Notes: a model not told the origin generated them from the sequence alone. Numbered from the stretch's first letter, positions 17,988 through 27,345 are shown. The stretch: 64,000 nucleotides of DNA from Streptomyces sp. NBC_00414 (GCF_036038375.1 NZ_CP107935.1:9734001-9798000), one strand, 5' to 3'. Translations and numbers: made by a program.

Positions 17988-19556
17988 TCAGGGGTGGTGG
18001 TGGACGCCGAGTGCGTCCAGCCGGGCTGTGTGTCCGTCCAGGCGGGACCGGAAGTCGGTCCAGTCGGTGGCGCCGCTCCAGCCGCGGTCGGCGAGGGCGC
18101 ACAGGCGCGGATAGGTGAGGTACTCGATGTGTGCGGGCGTCGTGACGAACTCGGTCCACAGCTGGGCCTGTGTGCCGAGCACCCGCCCCGCGGCCTCGGC
18201 GTCCGCGTCCTCAGGCACCGGGTCGTGGGCGTGGACGCCGCGCAGATCGACGACGGAACCGGGCTGTGCCGGGGGCTCGTTCGGGTCGTCGGACTGGGCG
18301 TAGTCGAGGTAGGTGGCCCGGTGGTATGCGTCTATCACCGGGTGGCCGCGGCGGGCCGCCGTGAGGGTGTGGGAGGGGTCGCGCCAGGTCATCACGGTGA
18401 ATTCGGGGGGCAGTTCGGCGCCGGTCTCGGCCCAGCCCACCGGGCGGCGGCCGTTCCGGACGAGGTGGTCGCCGATCTTCCCGAGGAACCAGCCGTGCAG
18501 GGCCGCGGGGCTCGACAGGCCCTCCGTCGCGGCTCGTTCGCGTGCGGTGGCGCTGTGCGTCCACTCGGCGGTGGGGCACTCCTCGCCGCCCAGATGGATG
18601 TACGGCGACGGGAAGACGTCCATGACCTCGTCGAGGACGGTGCGGCAGAAGTCGAGGACCTCGTCGTGGACGCCGAGGACGGTGTCGCACACCCCCCAGC
18701 GCGTCCAGACGTCCAGCGTGCGCTCCGGATGGTTGCCCAGGGCGGGATAGGCGGCCAGGGCGGCGCGTACATGCCCGGGCATCTCTGTCTCGGGCACGAC
18801 CGTGACGCCGCGGGCCGCGGCGTACCGGACGAGACCGGTGAGTTCGGCGCGCGTGTACGCCCCACCGTGCGGGATCCCGTCGTACGCGCCGCTGCCCGCC
18901 GGGCCCTTCTGCGACTCGGCGCGACGGCTGCCGATCTCGGTGAGCTTGGGGTAGGCGGCGACCGGCATGCGCCAGCCCTGGTCGTCCGTGAGGTGCAGGT
19001 GGAAGACGCTGATCTTGTGCAGGGCGAGCACATCGACGTACCGGCGGAGGTAGGACACGGGCTGGAAGTGGCGGGCCACGTCCAGCATCGCGCCGCGCCA
19101 GGGGTGCCGCGGGACATCGGTGATGTCGACGCACGGCAGCGGCCACCGGGTGACGCGCTGCGGATCCGCCGACAGGGCTGCCGGGGGCAGGAGTTGACGG
19201 ACCGTCTGAATGCCGCGCAGCAGGCCGGTGGGGTGCGCGGCGCGCAGCAGCACGGCGTGCGGTTCGACGGTGAGTACGTATCCCTCCTCACCCAGGCCAC
19301 CCAGGCCGCCCACGTCACCGGGGTCGCCCAGCCCACCGGGGCCGGAGTCGAGTGCCAGGGTGAACTGTCCGTCGGGGGAGGGCGGCAGGGGCAGTCCGGT
19401 GGCGGGGGCGAGCAGGGTGCGCAGCAGGTCCGCGGCCGGTTCGGCGCCTTCGCCGATGCGCAGCGCGGTGTCGGCGTCGAGCGTGAAGTGTCCCGGCCGA
19501 AAGGCTGCTTCGGTGGGGCGGGGGATGAGGGTGGGTGCAGATGCCTGTGCGGGCAC
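17988..19556 (-). CDS. Cytoplasmic GH20 beta-N-acetylhexosaminidase
   Basis: A 522-aa GH20 enzyme that removes terminal GlcNAc/GalNAc from chito-oligosaccharides. It has the GH20b-like N-terminal domain (LIPRPTEAAF), then the barrel: FHLHLTDDQGWRM, GGAYT, ETEMPGHVRAALAAYP, and the active-site motif HLGGEECPT. Most family members have Asp-Glu there; this one has Glu-Glu, a conservative change at the residue that holds the acetamido group. No signal peptide is present, so it acts on imported sugars. GTG 19556 has GGAGG 7 nt upstream. It is the last gene of the transport operon, 78 bp after the permease, an arrangement like dasABC-dasD. Confidence 0.92.
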   Translation of the reverse strand: MPAQASAPTLIPRPTEAAFRPGHFTLDADTALRIGEGAEPAADLLRTLLAPATGLPLPPSPDGQFTLALDSGPGGLGDPGDVGGLGGLGEEGYVLTVEPHAVLLRAAHPTGLLRGIQTVRQLLPPAALSADPQRVTRWPLPCVDITDVPRHPWRGAMLDVARHFQPVSYLRRYVDVLALHKISVFHLHLTDDQGWRMPVAAYPKLTEIGSRRAESQKGPAGSGAYDGIPHGGAYTRAELTGLVRYAAARGVTVVPETEMPGHVRAALAAYPALGNHPERTLDVWTRWGVCDTVLGVHDEVLDFCRTVLDEVMDVFPSPYIHLGGEECPTAEWTHSATARERAATEGLSSPAALHGWFLGKIGDHLVRNGRRPVGWAETGAELPPEFTVMTWRDPSHTLTAARRGHPVIDAYHRATYLDYAQSDDPNEPPAQPGSVVDLRGVHAHDPVPEDADAEAAGRVLGTQAQLWTEFVTTPAHIEYLTYPRLCALADRGWSGATDWTDFRSRLDGHTARLDALGVHHHP

Positions 19557-19634
19557 GGATCGCCTCCGGGACGACGGTCGCGGGGAGTGCGGGGGGGGGA
19601 GTGTGCGGGATGTGCGGGGCGGTCCTGCGCGGGT

Positions 19635-20474
19635 TCAGCCCTTGACCGCGCCGGCGGCGAAGCCGGACGTGACATGGCGTTGGAGCAGCAGGAACACCAC
19701 GAGCGCCGGGGCGGCGAAGAGGGCCGAGGCGGCCATGGTGGCGCCCCAGTCGGTGCCGAAGACGTTCTGGAAGGAGGACAGCCACACGGGCAGGGTGCGG
19801 TTGTCCTGATGCTTGATGATGAGGAAGTTGGCGTAGGCGAACTCGTTCCAGGCGGTGATGTAGCCGAACAGCGAGGTCGCCATGAGCCCGGGCGCCAGCA
19901 GCGGGAACGCGATGTGCCGGAACGCGCCGATCCTGGTGCAGCCGTCGACCTGCGCGGACTCCTCCAGCTCCGGCGGGATCGTGCCGATGAACCCGCGCAG
20001 GACGATGACGGTGAAGGGCAGCGTCATCATGAAGTAGACGAGGGTCAGGGTCGGCAGCCGGTCCAGCATGCCGGTGTCCCGGGAGATGATGTAGACCGGG
20101 ATGATCAGTGACTCCCAGGGCGCCATCTGGGCGATGAAGACCATGAGCATGAACTGCCGGCGTCCCCTCCACCTCATCCGGGCCACCGCGTAGGCGGAGC
20201 CGAGCGCGATGACGAGGGAGAGCAGGACGGCGCTCAGTGTGACGAGGAGGCTGTTGCGCCAGAACAGGCCGAAGCCGTCGGCGCCGACAGCGGTGCGGAA
20301 GTGGTCGAGCGTCCAACTCTCGGGCAGGAAACGGGGGTTGTCGGACTGGATGTCACGGGTCGGGGTGAACGCGGTCGCGACCATCCAGTAGACCGGGAAC
20401 AGACAGAGCACGACCGTGACGACGGCGGCGACATTGAGGGGTATGCGGCGGATACGGGGCCGGGTCGTGCTCAT
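19635..20474 (-). CDS. Sugar ABC transporter permease (MalG type)
   Basis: A 279-aa inner-membrane protein with about six membrane segments and the permease EAA motif ELEESAQVDGCTRIGAFRHIAFPLLAPG. Its ATG overlaps the stop of the first permease by 4 bp (ATGA), which fixes the start at 20474. It forms the channel with the neighbouring permease. No ATPase gene is in the locus; in Streptomyces sugar uptake a shared MsiK ATPase usually energises such transporters. Confidence 0.92.
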   Translation of the reverse strand: MSTTRPRIRRIPLNVAAVVTVVLCLFPVYWMVATAFTPTRDIQSDNPRFLPESWTLDHFRTAVGADGFGLFWRNSLLVTLSAVLLSLVIALGSAYAVARMRWRGRRQFMLMVFIAQMAPWESLIIPVYIISRDTGMLDRLPTLTLVYFMMTLPFTVIVLRGFIGTIPPELEESAQVDGCTRIGAFRHIAFPLLAPGLMATSLFGYITAWNEFAYANFLIIKHQDNRTLPVWLSSFQNVFGTDWGATMAASALFAAPALVVFLLLQRHVTSGFAAGAVKG

Positions 20475-21463
20475 GAGAGCTCGTCCTCCTGGCGGAACAT
20501 CTGGCGGAAGTAGAGGACGAGTACGCCCGACATCAGTACGACGGTGACCATGGAGGCCGCCGACCCGAGGTCGTAGCGCTGGCTCGACAGGGCGGTCTGC
20601 ACCGCGTACACGGGCAGGATCGTGGTCGCGTCGCCGGGCCCGCCGTTGGTCATCACCCAGATCTGGACGAACGCCTTGAACGTCCAGATGACTTCGAGCG
20701 AGAACACGAGCAGGAAGATCGGCCGGACGACGGGGAAGGTGATGGAACGGAATATCCGCGCCCCCGACGCCCCGTCGAGCCGCGCCGACTCGTACAGCTC
20801 GACGGGGACGGTGGTGAGCGCCGAGTACAGGGTGATCGCCGCGAACGGCACGGACTGCCACACGATGAGCGCGACCAGGATGGCGAAGGCGGCCGGTCCG
20901 TGCGCGAACCAGGCGTAGCGGTCGAAGGACTCGAACCCCAGGTCCGTCAGGACCGCGTTGACGATGCCGAACTCCGAGTGGAACAGCCACTGGAAGACGG
21001 TGGTCGCCGCGATGACGGGCATCGCCCAGGTCAGTACGAGCGAACTGAGGACCGCGGTCCGGCCGAACCGGCCGAGCCGCTCGATCATCAGCGCGACCAG
21101 CGTGGACAGCAGCATGATCAGTGCGACGTTGACCGCCATGAAGAGGAAGGTGCGGCGCACGACCTCCCAGAAACGGCTGTCGCTCAGCAGCGTCTCGTAG
21201 TTGTCGAGTCCGACGAACCGTGCGTCGCCCAGGATGAGTTGGCGCAGTCCGAAGTCCTGGAGCGAGATCACCACGGCGCGGGCCAGCGGATAGACGAGCA
21301 GGTAGAGCGTGCCGAGGACGGCGGGCGCGATGAGGACGTACGGCCAGAACCCGCGGCCGACGCCGTCCTTCGAAGGGCGCGGTGGTCCTGAGCCGGTCGA
21401 GCGCCGGGGGCGGCGACTGGTCGGTGGGGGATGGGGTGCGGTCTGCTCTCGGACGGCCGTCAC
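20471..21463 (-). CDS. Sugar ABC transporter permease (MalF type)
   Basis: A 330-aa permease. A Pro/Arg-rich cytoplasmic N-terminus of about 35 residues precedes six membrane segments; the EAA motif is VPVELYESARLDGASGARIFRSITFPVVRP. The reading frame is translationally coupled to the second permease. It lies 125 bp downstream of the binding-protein gene; that gap carries short direct repeats of TTCAGGAGTCG/TTCAGGTGCCGG type (about 21520-21600). Confidence 0.92.
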   Translation of the reverse strand: MTAVREQTAPHPPPTSRRPRRSTGSGPPRPSKDGVGRGFWPYVLIAPAVLGTLYLLVYPLARAVVISLQDFGLRQLILGDARFVGLDNYETLLSDSRFWEVVRRTFLFMAVNVALIMLLSTLVALMIERLGRFGRTAVLSSLVLTWAMPVIAATTVFQWLFHSEFGIVNAVLTDLGFESFDRYAWFAHGPAAFAILVALIVWQSVPFAAITLYSALTTVPVELYESARLDGASGARIFRSITFPVVRPIFLLVFSLEVIWTFKAFVQIWVMTNGGPGDATTILPVYAVQTALSSQRYDLGSAASMVTVVLMSGVLVLYFRQMFRQEDELS

Positions 21464-21588
21464 GGCACACTTCCTCCAGCGCGTGCACCGGCGTGGACGG
21501 CCGGTGGGTGGACGGTTCAGGAGTCGGTCGGCCTGGCTTCAGGAGTCGACCGGCCGGCAGGTGCCGACCGGGTCAGGTGTCGGACGGT

Positions 21589-22854
21589 TCAGGTGCCGGA
21601 GTTCATCGCCGTGGTGATGGCCTCGGACGCCTTGGCGGCTTCCTTGCGCGCGTCGCCTCCGGTGAGAACGGCGGTCAGGTAGTCCTTGATCGGGTTCTTG
21701 GCCTCGACGGCGGCCCAGCCGGGTGTGTTGGGCGTGGCATGGCCCTCGGCGGCACCGACCGCCATGGCCGAGGCGCCCGGGTCGTCGGCGACCGCGTCGG
21801 ACAGGGTGGTCTTGTTCGGTACGTAGCTCATGGCGACGGCGAGCTTCTTCTGCCAGCTGTCGCCGGTGAGTTCCTCGATGAAGGTGTAGGCCGCGTCCTG
21901 CTTGGCGGAGGCCGTGGGGATGACGAGGTCGGAGCCGCCGGTGAAGACGGCGCCGGGGGTGTCGGCGGTCTTGCCGGGGATCGGGAAGAAGCCGAGCCTG
22001 CCCTTCAGGCCGGGGTTGTTCTCGACGACCGTGTTGGCGCCGCCCGGGGACGAGACGACCTGGGCGACCTTGCCCTTGGCCATGACGTCCGCCTGCGGAG
22101 GGTTGGCCTCGTCGGAGTCCTTGGGGCCCCTGCCGAGCGCCTGGAGCTTCTTGTAGAACTCCATGCCGCGGATCGCCTCGGGGGTGTCCAGCGATCCCTT
22201 CCACTTGCCGCCGGACTCGGTGGCGAGGTCACCGCCCTCGTCCCAGACGAAGCCCGCGAGGGTGTACCAGTTCTGGCCGGGCAGGTAGATGCCCTGCCTA
22301 CCACCGGTGTTGAGCTTCTTCGTGGCGGTGATCCACTGGTCACGGGTCTTGATCGCGGCCGGGTCGACGCCCGCTTTCTCGAAGAGGTCGGTGCGGTAGA
22401 CGACGACGCGGTTGGCGGCGTAGTACGGGATGCCGTACTGCTTGCCCTCGTAGGCGCCGGGCTCGGCGAGGCCCTTGAGCCAGTCCTTCCCGCCGAGTTC
22501 GCCGACCTTGTCGCTGAGGTCGAGCAGGCCCCCGCTCTGCGCGAACTGGGCGACCTGGGTGTTGCCGGTCTCGATGACGTCCGGCGCGTCACTGCTGGCG
22601 AGGGCCGCCGTGACCTTCTCGCCGATGCCGTCCCACTCCTGGATCTGCACCTTGACGTCGATGTCGGGGTGCGCGGCCTCGAAGCCCTTGACGAAGTCCT
22701 TCTGGAACTCGGCCGAGACGCTGTCGCGCATCAGCCAGACGTCGATGGTGGTACTCCCGCCGGAACTGCCGTCGGAGTCGTCGGAGGAACTGCAGGCACT
22801 CAGTCCGGCGGTCATGACGAGTACGGACACACCGGCAACGAAGCGGAACTTCAC
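21589..22854 (-). CDS. Sugar-binding lipoprotein of ABC transporter
   Basis: A 421-aa extracellular solute-binding protein, family 1. The N-terminus is a lipoprotein signal (VLVMTAGLSAC, lipobox L-S-A-C), followed by a Ser/Asp/Gly-rich tether and the domain start TTIDVWLMRDS. PYYAANRVVVYRTDLFEKAG and VFTGGSDLVIPTASAKQDAA are typical of DasA/NgcE-like sugar binders. With a GH20 enzyme in the same operon, the ligand is probably chitobiose or another GlcNAc-containing oligosaccharide; this is inference from context. GAGG at 7-10 nt upstream supports the ATG at 22854. The divergent GntR gene probably regulates it. Confidence 0.9.
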   Translation of the reverse strand: MKFRFVAGVSVLVMTAGLSACSSSDDSDGSSGGSTTIDVWLMRDSVSAEFQKDFVKGFEAAHPDIDVKVQIQEWDGIGEKVTAALASSDAPDVIETGNTQVAQFAQSGGLLDLSDKVGELGGKDWLKGLAEPGAYEGKQYGIPYYAANRVVVYRTDLFEKAGVDPAAIKTRDQWITATKKLNTGGRQGIYLPGQNWYTLAGFVWDEGGDLATESGGKWKGSLDTPEAIRGMEFYKKLQALGRGPKDSDEANPPQADVMAKGKVAQVVSSPGGANTVVENNPGLKGRLGFFPIPGKTADTPGAVFTGGSDLVIPTASAKQDAAYTFIEELTGDSWQKKLAVAMSYVPNKTTLSDAVADDPGASAMAVGAAEGHATPNTPGWAAVEAKNPIKDYLTAVLTGGDARKEAAKASEAITTAMNSGT

Positions 22855-22889
22855 GGTTCACCTCTGGAGGACATGAGCCAACCACCTGA

Positions 22890-22906
22890 CCAGTGAAGTC
22901 CACTGG
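22890..22906. promoter_or_regulatory. Candidate GntR operator upstream of the binding protein
   Basis: CCAGTG-AAGTC-CACTGG is a perfect 6-bp inverted repeat 36 bp before the lipoprotein start. It uses the ACTGG half found twice again before the regulator gene. It is not a full match to the published DasR site. Confidence 0.5.
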
Positions 22907-23032
22907 ACAGCTCACCTCTCGATGCGGGGATGAAACTGGCATAGACCAATCGACGCCGTCAACCCCTCGCGCTGAGCGGGTTGTTGGGGACCTCACGGGC
23001 CAGGACACGGGCGCCGGCGGTTAGACAGCGGT

Positions 23033-23086
23033 TACACTTCGCCCGACCAGGAGGGACGCCGCGTGCGACAACTGGTCAACTGGTAA
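23033..23086 (+). promoter_or_regulatory. Upstream region of the GntR gene with ACTGGT repeats
   Basis: TACACT (23033-23038) is a possible -10 box. Downstream of it, ACTGGTCA (23071-23078) and ACTGGTAA (23079-23086) form a direct repeat, and GACCAG is at 23045-23050. Repression of the regulator gene by its own product is plausible. Confidence 0.4.
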
Positions 23087-23128
23087 GGGGGCGTCGTGCA
23101 TGAGGGGCACAACATGAGGGGGAGCGGC

Positions 23129-23968
23129 ATGAAGGAAGACGCACCGGGTGCGGTACTGAAGCGGGAGCGGGTCCGCGACTTCATCCTCGACCTCGTCGAG
23201 TCGCGCAGCCCGGGTGACGCGATCCCCTCCGAGCGCTCCCTGTGCGCCCGCCTGGAGGTGTCCCGCCCGACCCTGCGCGCGGCGGTCGACGAACTCGTGG
23301 CCGCGGGACTCCTCGTACGGGAACACGGCCGAGGCATGTTCGTGGCCCCCGAGAAGATCACCCAGGAACTCGTCTCCGGCCGGCAGAGCATGACGGCACC
23401 CCAGGCCGCCGGGGCCTGGTCGAGCCGCCTGCTGGAGTTCACCACCTTCCCGGCCGGCGCACGCGTGGGCCGCAAACTGCGGATGTCACCCGCCGCCGAG
23501 ATCGTGTACGTGGCACGGCTGCGCCTGGTCGACGGCGCCCCGATGGCCATCGAGCACCTGCACATCAGGGCCGACCTGGTCCCCACGCTGTCCGCCGAGG
23601 AACTGGAGGCGGGTGACCTCTACGAGCACCTGCGAAAGCAGCACGGCGTACACGTCCAGGAGGCCGTACAGGCGATCGAGCCGACCGTCGTCACCCGCGC
23701 CGAGGCCGAACTGCTCGACGTTCCCGAACTGTCCCCGGCGCTGCTCTTCGAACGGCTCACCTCGGACACCACGGGCCGCCCCGTCGAGTACGTCCACTCG
23801 ATCTACCGCGGCGACCGCTACCGCATCGTCTCCCGCCTCACCCTCGACCCCTCGGCCACGGAACCCCCGACCGGACTCGGCCACCACCCCGGCATCCCCC
23901 CGGGCGACTTCGCCCACCGCGAGACGATCGCGTCGTCCACGCGGGGGGACATCCAGGCGGGGTCGTGA
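23129..23968 (+). CDS. GntR/HutC-family regulator (UTRA domain)
   Basis: A 279-aa regulator. The winged-helix domain (IPSERSLCARLEVSRPTLRAAVDELVAAGLL) is at about residues 35-75. A UTRA effector-binding domain follows: GRKLRMSPAAEIVYVARLRLVDGAPMAIEH, ending VEYVHSIYRGDRYRIVSRL (landmarks only). The order is the same as in DasR and NagR, which sense amino-sugar phosphates, but the sequence is clearly not DasR itself. ATG 23129 has GGGGGAG 5 nt upstream; GTG 23096 and ATG 23114 are in frame but less well placed. It is divergent from the transport operon and most likely controls it. Confidence 0.88.
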   Translation: MKEDAPGAVLKRERVRDFILDLVESRSPGDAIPSERSLCARLEVSRPTLRAAVDELVAAGLLVREHGRGMFVAPEKITQELVSGRQSMTAPQAAGAWSSRLLEFTTFPAGARVGRKLRMSPAAEIVYVARLRLVDGAPMAIEHLHIRADLVPTLSAEELEAGDLYEHLRKQHGVHVQEAVQAIEPTVVTRAEAELLDVPELSPALLFERLTSDTTGRPVEYVHSIYRGDRYRIVSRLTLDPSATEPPTGLGHHPGIPPGDFAHRETIASSTRGDIQAGS

Positions 23969-24179
23969 GCACCAGCCCTCACGCTGAACGGGCGTCCGCG
24001 CCCCCAGCACCCGGCAACAAGCTGAACGGTCATTCATGCCCCATCATCCGGCGACAACGGGCCCGGTGGCCTAAGAAGAAGCTCGGTGACCGTCTGTACG
24101 GCTCAGGACGTGCTTGGCAGCATGGATGGATGGCAAGGTTGCCTGCGGAGTGGTTGTTCCGGCTGGGGGGAGCGGCGAC

Positions 24180-26393
24180 ATGGGCGCGGAGGAGATCAGG
24201 TCGCAGGGATTCAGCCTCAAGGAGCTGTTCCGCGATGTCTCCTACGAGATCGACTACTACCAGCGCGACTACACCTGGGGCGAGGACGAGGTAAGAACCC
24301 TGCTCAGGGACTTGTGCGACACATTCCGGAGCTGGTCCAACAACCCGGCGATTCTCCGCCGTCCCGCGAACGCCCCTCAGTACTTCCTCGGCCCGTTCGT
24401 CTACTACGAGCAGTCCCGCGGCCGGCGTTGCCTGGTCGACGGCCAGCAGAGGTTCGTCACACTGCACCTGATGTTCCTGCAGATACGAGCCAGGGCTCGG
24501 GAGCTGCGGCACGACCGTGCGGTCGACCGTCTGAACCGGGCGATCACCACCGACGGCCGGCGTTTCTCGGTGGCCATCAGCGATCACGAGCCGGTACTCC
24601 GCGCGATCAGTGACGGCCACACCTTCGAGGCGGACCTGGGCGACTCGCTCTCGCGCCGCAATCTGTGGGCGCGCAGCCAGCAGATAGAGGCCCAACTCGC
24701 CGAAGAGATCGACGGGGACAAGCTCCACCTGTTCACCGAGTGGCTGCTGGACCGGGTGGCACTGGTCGGCATCCGGGCCGCGAACCAGGACCACGGCTAC
24801 CGGATGTTCGAGACGATGAACGACCGGGGTGCCCGCCTCACCGCCGTCGATCTGCTCAAGAGCCATCTGCTCTCCCACGTCGGATCGAACGAGGACCGGC
24901 TCAACACCCAGTGGCAGGAGATGCTCAGAGAGCTGACCACGGACCGCGAGGACCCAGGAGCGGCGGGACGCTTCATCAAGGCCGCTCTCCTGGCCCGTCA
25001 CGCACGCCCCGGCCGCGACGAGGACCGTCGGCAGATCAATTCCAACCTCAACATGTGGGTCCGCCAGAACGCCACGCATCTGGGACTCGTCTCGGAACAC
25101 CCGGAGCACTTCCTCCGCTTCGTGCAGGATCTTTTGGAGACGGCACGGCTCTACCGGCCCTTCCTCGCGGCGAGCCGCGAACTCAAGAAGGACGGCGACC
25201 GGTTGGAGACCGTCCTGTTCAACGAGCGCAACGGACTCGGCGAACAGGCGGTGGCCGTCCTCGCCGCCATCGGCCCCGAAGACACGCCGTCCGAGGCCAA
25301 GGACAAAGGTCGGCTGGTGGCCAACTACATCGACCGCTGGTACGCCCTGCGCGTGCTCCAGGACCTGTCGGTGCAGTCGGCCGACCTCACCGACCTCGTC
25401 CATGACACGCTCGTACCGGCGCTGCGGGAGTGCCGCACTTCGGCCGACGTCGCCTCCACGCTGAGCGGGTTCGCTCTGCGCGACGGCGTCTCCGTCCCCG
25501 AGGCCGCCACCTTCGGACTACGCGGGAACAACGCGCATCAGACGAGGTACCTGCTGGCCAGGGCCACCGCGTACGTCGAGGAGGCCTGTCAGCGGCCCCA
25601 CGACGTGCTCGACTATCTGGACCGAACGCGGTTCCACATCGAGCATCTGTGGGCCAACCACCACAGCCGCGTCGAGAAGGAGATCCCCGACCCTGTCGTC
25701 TTCCGGAGCCACCGGAACCAGCTCGGCGGACTCGGCCTGCTGATGGGCAGGGAGAACCCAAGCATCAACGACATGCCGCTGCAGGAGAAAGCCCCGTTGT
25801 ACGCGCGCAGCAGCATCCTGCTCGGAATCATCTCTCCTGGATACGACCGCCGGAATCCGCTGCTGCGGGAATTCATCAAGACGCATCAACTGGACAAGCT
25901 CCTAAGGTCGTTCGGGCCCCGGGAGCCGATGACGTCCGTCGTCCGGACCCGTCAGGAGCTGTACCTCCGACTGTTCTCGCTCATCTGGAACCCCGAAGGG
26001 CTCGGATTTCCCCTGCCCGAGCAACCCGAACCGCAGGTCCCGGAGGCATCTGTCGCGCGGCGCCGCCCGGATTCCGTTCGGCGTGCGACGGGGACGCGAC
26101 GCCGTCGCACCGACGTGGCGAAGATGCTAGACGCTCAAGTCCTCGAACCAGGTACGGCGATCGTGCTCACCTATCGGTCCGTCGATCATTGGGCGACCAT
26201 CGACGAGGACGGGGGCATCGTGCTCAAAGCGACCGGCGGAACGCCCTACGGCCGAGTGGACGAGGCCGGTGCCGTGGCGCGCGGCACCAAGACTTGTCAG
26301 GGCATGAACGAGTGGCGGGTCGAGGACGCTGAGGGCGTGCGCATCTCCCTGCGCACCCTGCGGGACCGCGCGGTGGCGGCCGGCCTCCTGTAG
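24180..26393 (+). CDS. DUF262-DUF1524-RAMA protein, candidate type IV restriction nuclease
   Basis: A 737-aa protein with three parts. Residues about 10-250 form a DUF262 (GmrS-like, ParB-fold) domain with YQRDYTW (27-33), FLGPFVYY and the hallmark DGQQR (87-91). A helical middle follows. Residues about 475-590 match DUF1524 (GmrD-like His-Me nuclease): RFHIEHLWANHH with His486 and His489, then HRNQLGGLGLL. The last 85 residues (GTAIVLTYRSVDHWATIDEDG onward) resemble a RAMA domain, found in restriction-modification proteins. GmrSD/SspE/BrxU-like enzymes cut modified phage DNA. ATG 24180 has GGGGGGAG 7 nt upstream. It appears solitary; no methylase or Dnd genes are nearby. Confidence 0.82.
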   Translation: MGAEEIRSQGFSLKELFRDVSYEIDYYQRDYTWGEDEVRTLLRDLCDTFRSWSNNPAILRRPANAPQYFLGPFVYYEQSRGRRCLVDGQQRFVTLHLMFLQIRARARELRHDRAVDRLNRAITTDGRRFSVAISDHEPVLRAISDGHTFEADLGDSLSRRNLWARSQQIEAQLAEEIDGDKLHLFTEWLLDRVALVGIRAANQDHGYRMFETMNDRGARLTAVDLLKSHLLSHVGSNEDRLNTQWQEMLRELTTDREDPGAAGRFIKAALLARHARPGRDEDRRQINSNLNMWVRQNATHLGLVSEHPEHFLRFVQDLLETARLYRPFLAASRELKKDGDRLETVLFNERNGLGEQAVAVLAAIGPEDTPSEAKDKGRLVANYIDRWYALRVLQDLSVQSADLTDLVHDTLVPALRECRTSADVASTLSGFALRDGVSVPEAATFGLRGNNAHQTRYLLARATAYVEEACQRPHDVLDYLDRTRFHIEHLWANHHSRVEKEIPDPVVFRSHRNQLGGLGLLMGRENPSINDMPLQEKAPLYARSSILLGIISPGYDRRNPLLREFIKTHQLDKLLRSFGPREPMTSVVRTRQELYLRLFSLIWNPEGLGFPLPEQPEPQVPEASVARRRPDSVRRATGTRRRRTDVAKMLDAQVLEPGTAIVLTYRSVDHWATIDEDGGIVLKATGGTPYGRVDEAGAVARGTKTCQGMNEWRVEDAEGVRISLRTLRDRAVAAGLL

Positions 26394-26537
26394 GGCCGCC
26401 CGTATCCGGTGTGCTTGGGGTGCCTGTGCCCCGAGGGGGACAGGGATCTGGTGATTCGTGTGGGTCCCGGACTATGTGGTGTGACAAGGGGGAGGCACAC
26501 TGCATACAGGCATTCTCACGATCACGAGGGAACAGGC

Positions 26538-27122
26538 ATGATCACGCTTACGAAGGAAGACGGCCCGGCGGATCTCGACGGAGTGACTCATCTGTCGATC
26601 GGGGTGTCCTGGGACCCCACCGTCGGCAGCAGCGGCGGACTGATCGGCAAGCTGCGTCAGAAGACGGGCACGGACCTCGACCTGATCGCCATCGCGATGC
26701 AGGGTTCGGACCCGGTGCGTCTGGCCGGTCTGGACTCTCTGGACCCGCTGGGCAACGGTTCGTTGGTGCACACCGGCGACAACCAGACCGGCAAGGGAGC
26801 CGGTGACGACGAGACGGTGACCGTCGAGTTCGCCCGTGTCCCGACGAACATCACCTCGATCGTCTTCGTCGCCGCCGCGTACAAGAAGAGCAGCTCCTTC
26901 CAGAAGGCGCGGAACATCAGCTTCAAGGTGTACGACGCGAGCGGGGGCAGTACACAGCAGGTCGCGGACATCTGGCCGAGCCTCCTCAGCAACGACAACG
27001 GCTGCGCCGTCGCCAAGGCGATCCGCGTCGGCGGGGCCTGGAAGCTGCAGGTCATCAACGAGACCGGAAAGATCAAGCAGGGCGACGAGCAGGCCCTGAT
27101 GCGCTTCGCCGCCAGCAAGTAG
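26538..27122 (+). CDS. TerD-family stress protein
   Basis: A 194-aa TerD/CABP1-type protein (MITLTKEDGPADLDGVTHLSIGVSWD is the family start, given as landmark). Later segments: DLDLIAIAMQG, GSLVHTGDNQTGKGAGDDETV, and TSIVFVAAAYKK. The DNQTG.G.GDDE stretch carries the acidic Ca2+-binding residues of the family. Streptomyces genomes hold many TerD paralogues linked to tellurite, oxidative and developmental stress. The ATG has GAGGG 7-8 nt upstream. It is monocistronic, closed by a strong hairpin. Confidence 0.92.
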   Translation: MITLTKEDGPADLDGVTHLSIGVSWDPTVGSSGGLIGKLRQKTGTDLDLIAIAMQGSDPVRLAGLDSLDPLGNGSLVHTGDNQTGKGAGDDETVTVEFARVPTNITSIVFVAAAYKKSSSFQKARNISFKVYDASGGSTQQVADIWPSLLSNDNGCAVAKAIRVGGAWKLQVINETGKIKQGDEQALMRFAASK

Positions 27123-27146
27123 GTAACACAGGCGGGTCGCACAGGG

Positions 27147-27202
27147 GGACATAGGGCGGGGCGGGACCGGTGCGCATACCGGTTCCGCCCCGCCCTATGT
27201 CC
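27147..27202 (+). terminator. Strong terminator after terD
   Basis: A 25-bp stem with one G-T type mismatch (27147-27171 with 27178-27202) and a 6-nt loop begins 24 bp after the terD stop. It is the longest hairpin in the window. Confidence 0.85.
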
Positions 27203-27345
27203 TGGGCCCGACCCCGAGCACCGGGGCCTGCCGCACCGGTCCTGGTTCGACGGAGTCCAACGACTTGCCCGTCCGTGGTCTCCGGCAGCACCCCGAGCCG
27301 TCCGGGCCATCCGGACCACGGCTTCCGAAGGTGCCGACAGCCAGG

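Noticed and set aside
16488..23968. Calling the uptake locus dasABCD/dasR
   Set aside because: The GntR protein does not read like DasR and the operators do not match the dre consensus, so no symbols were given.
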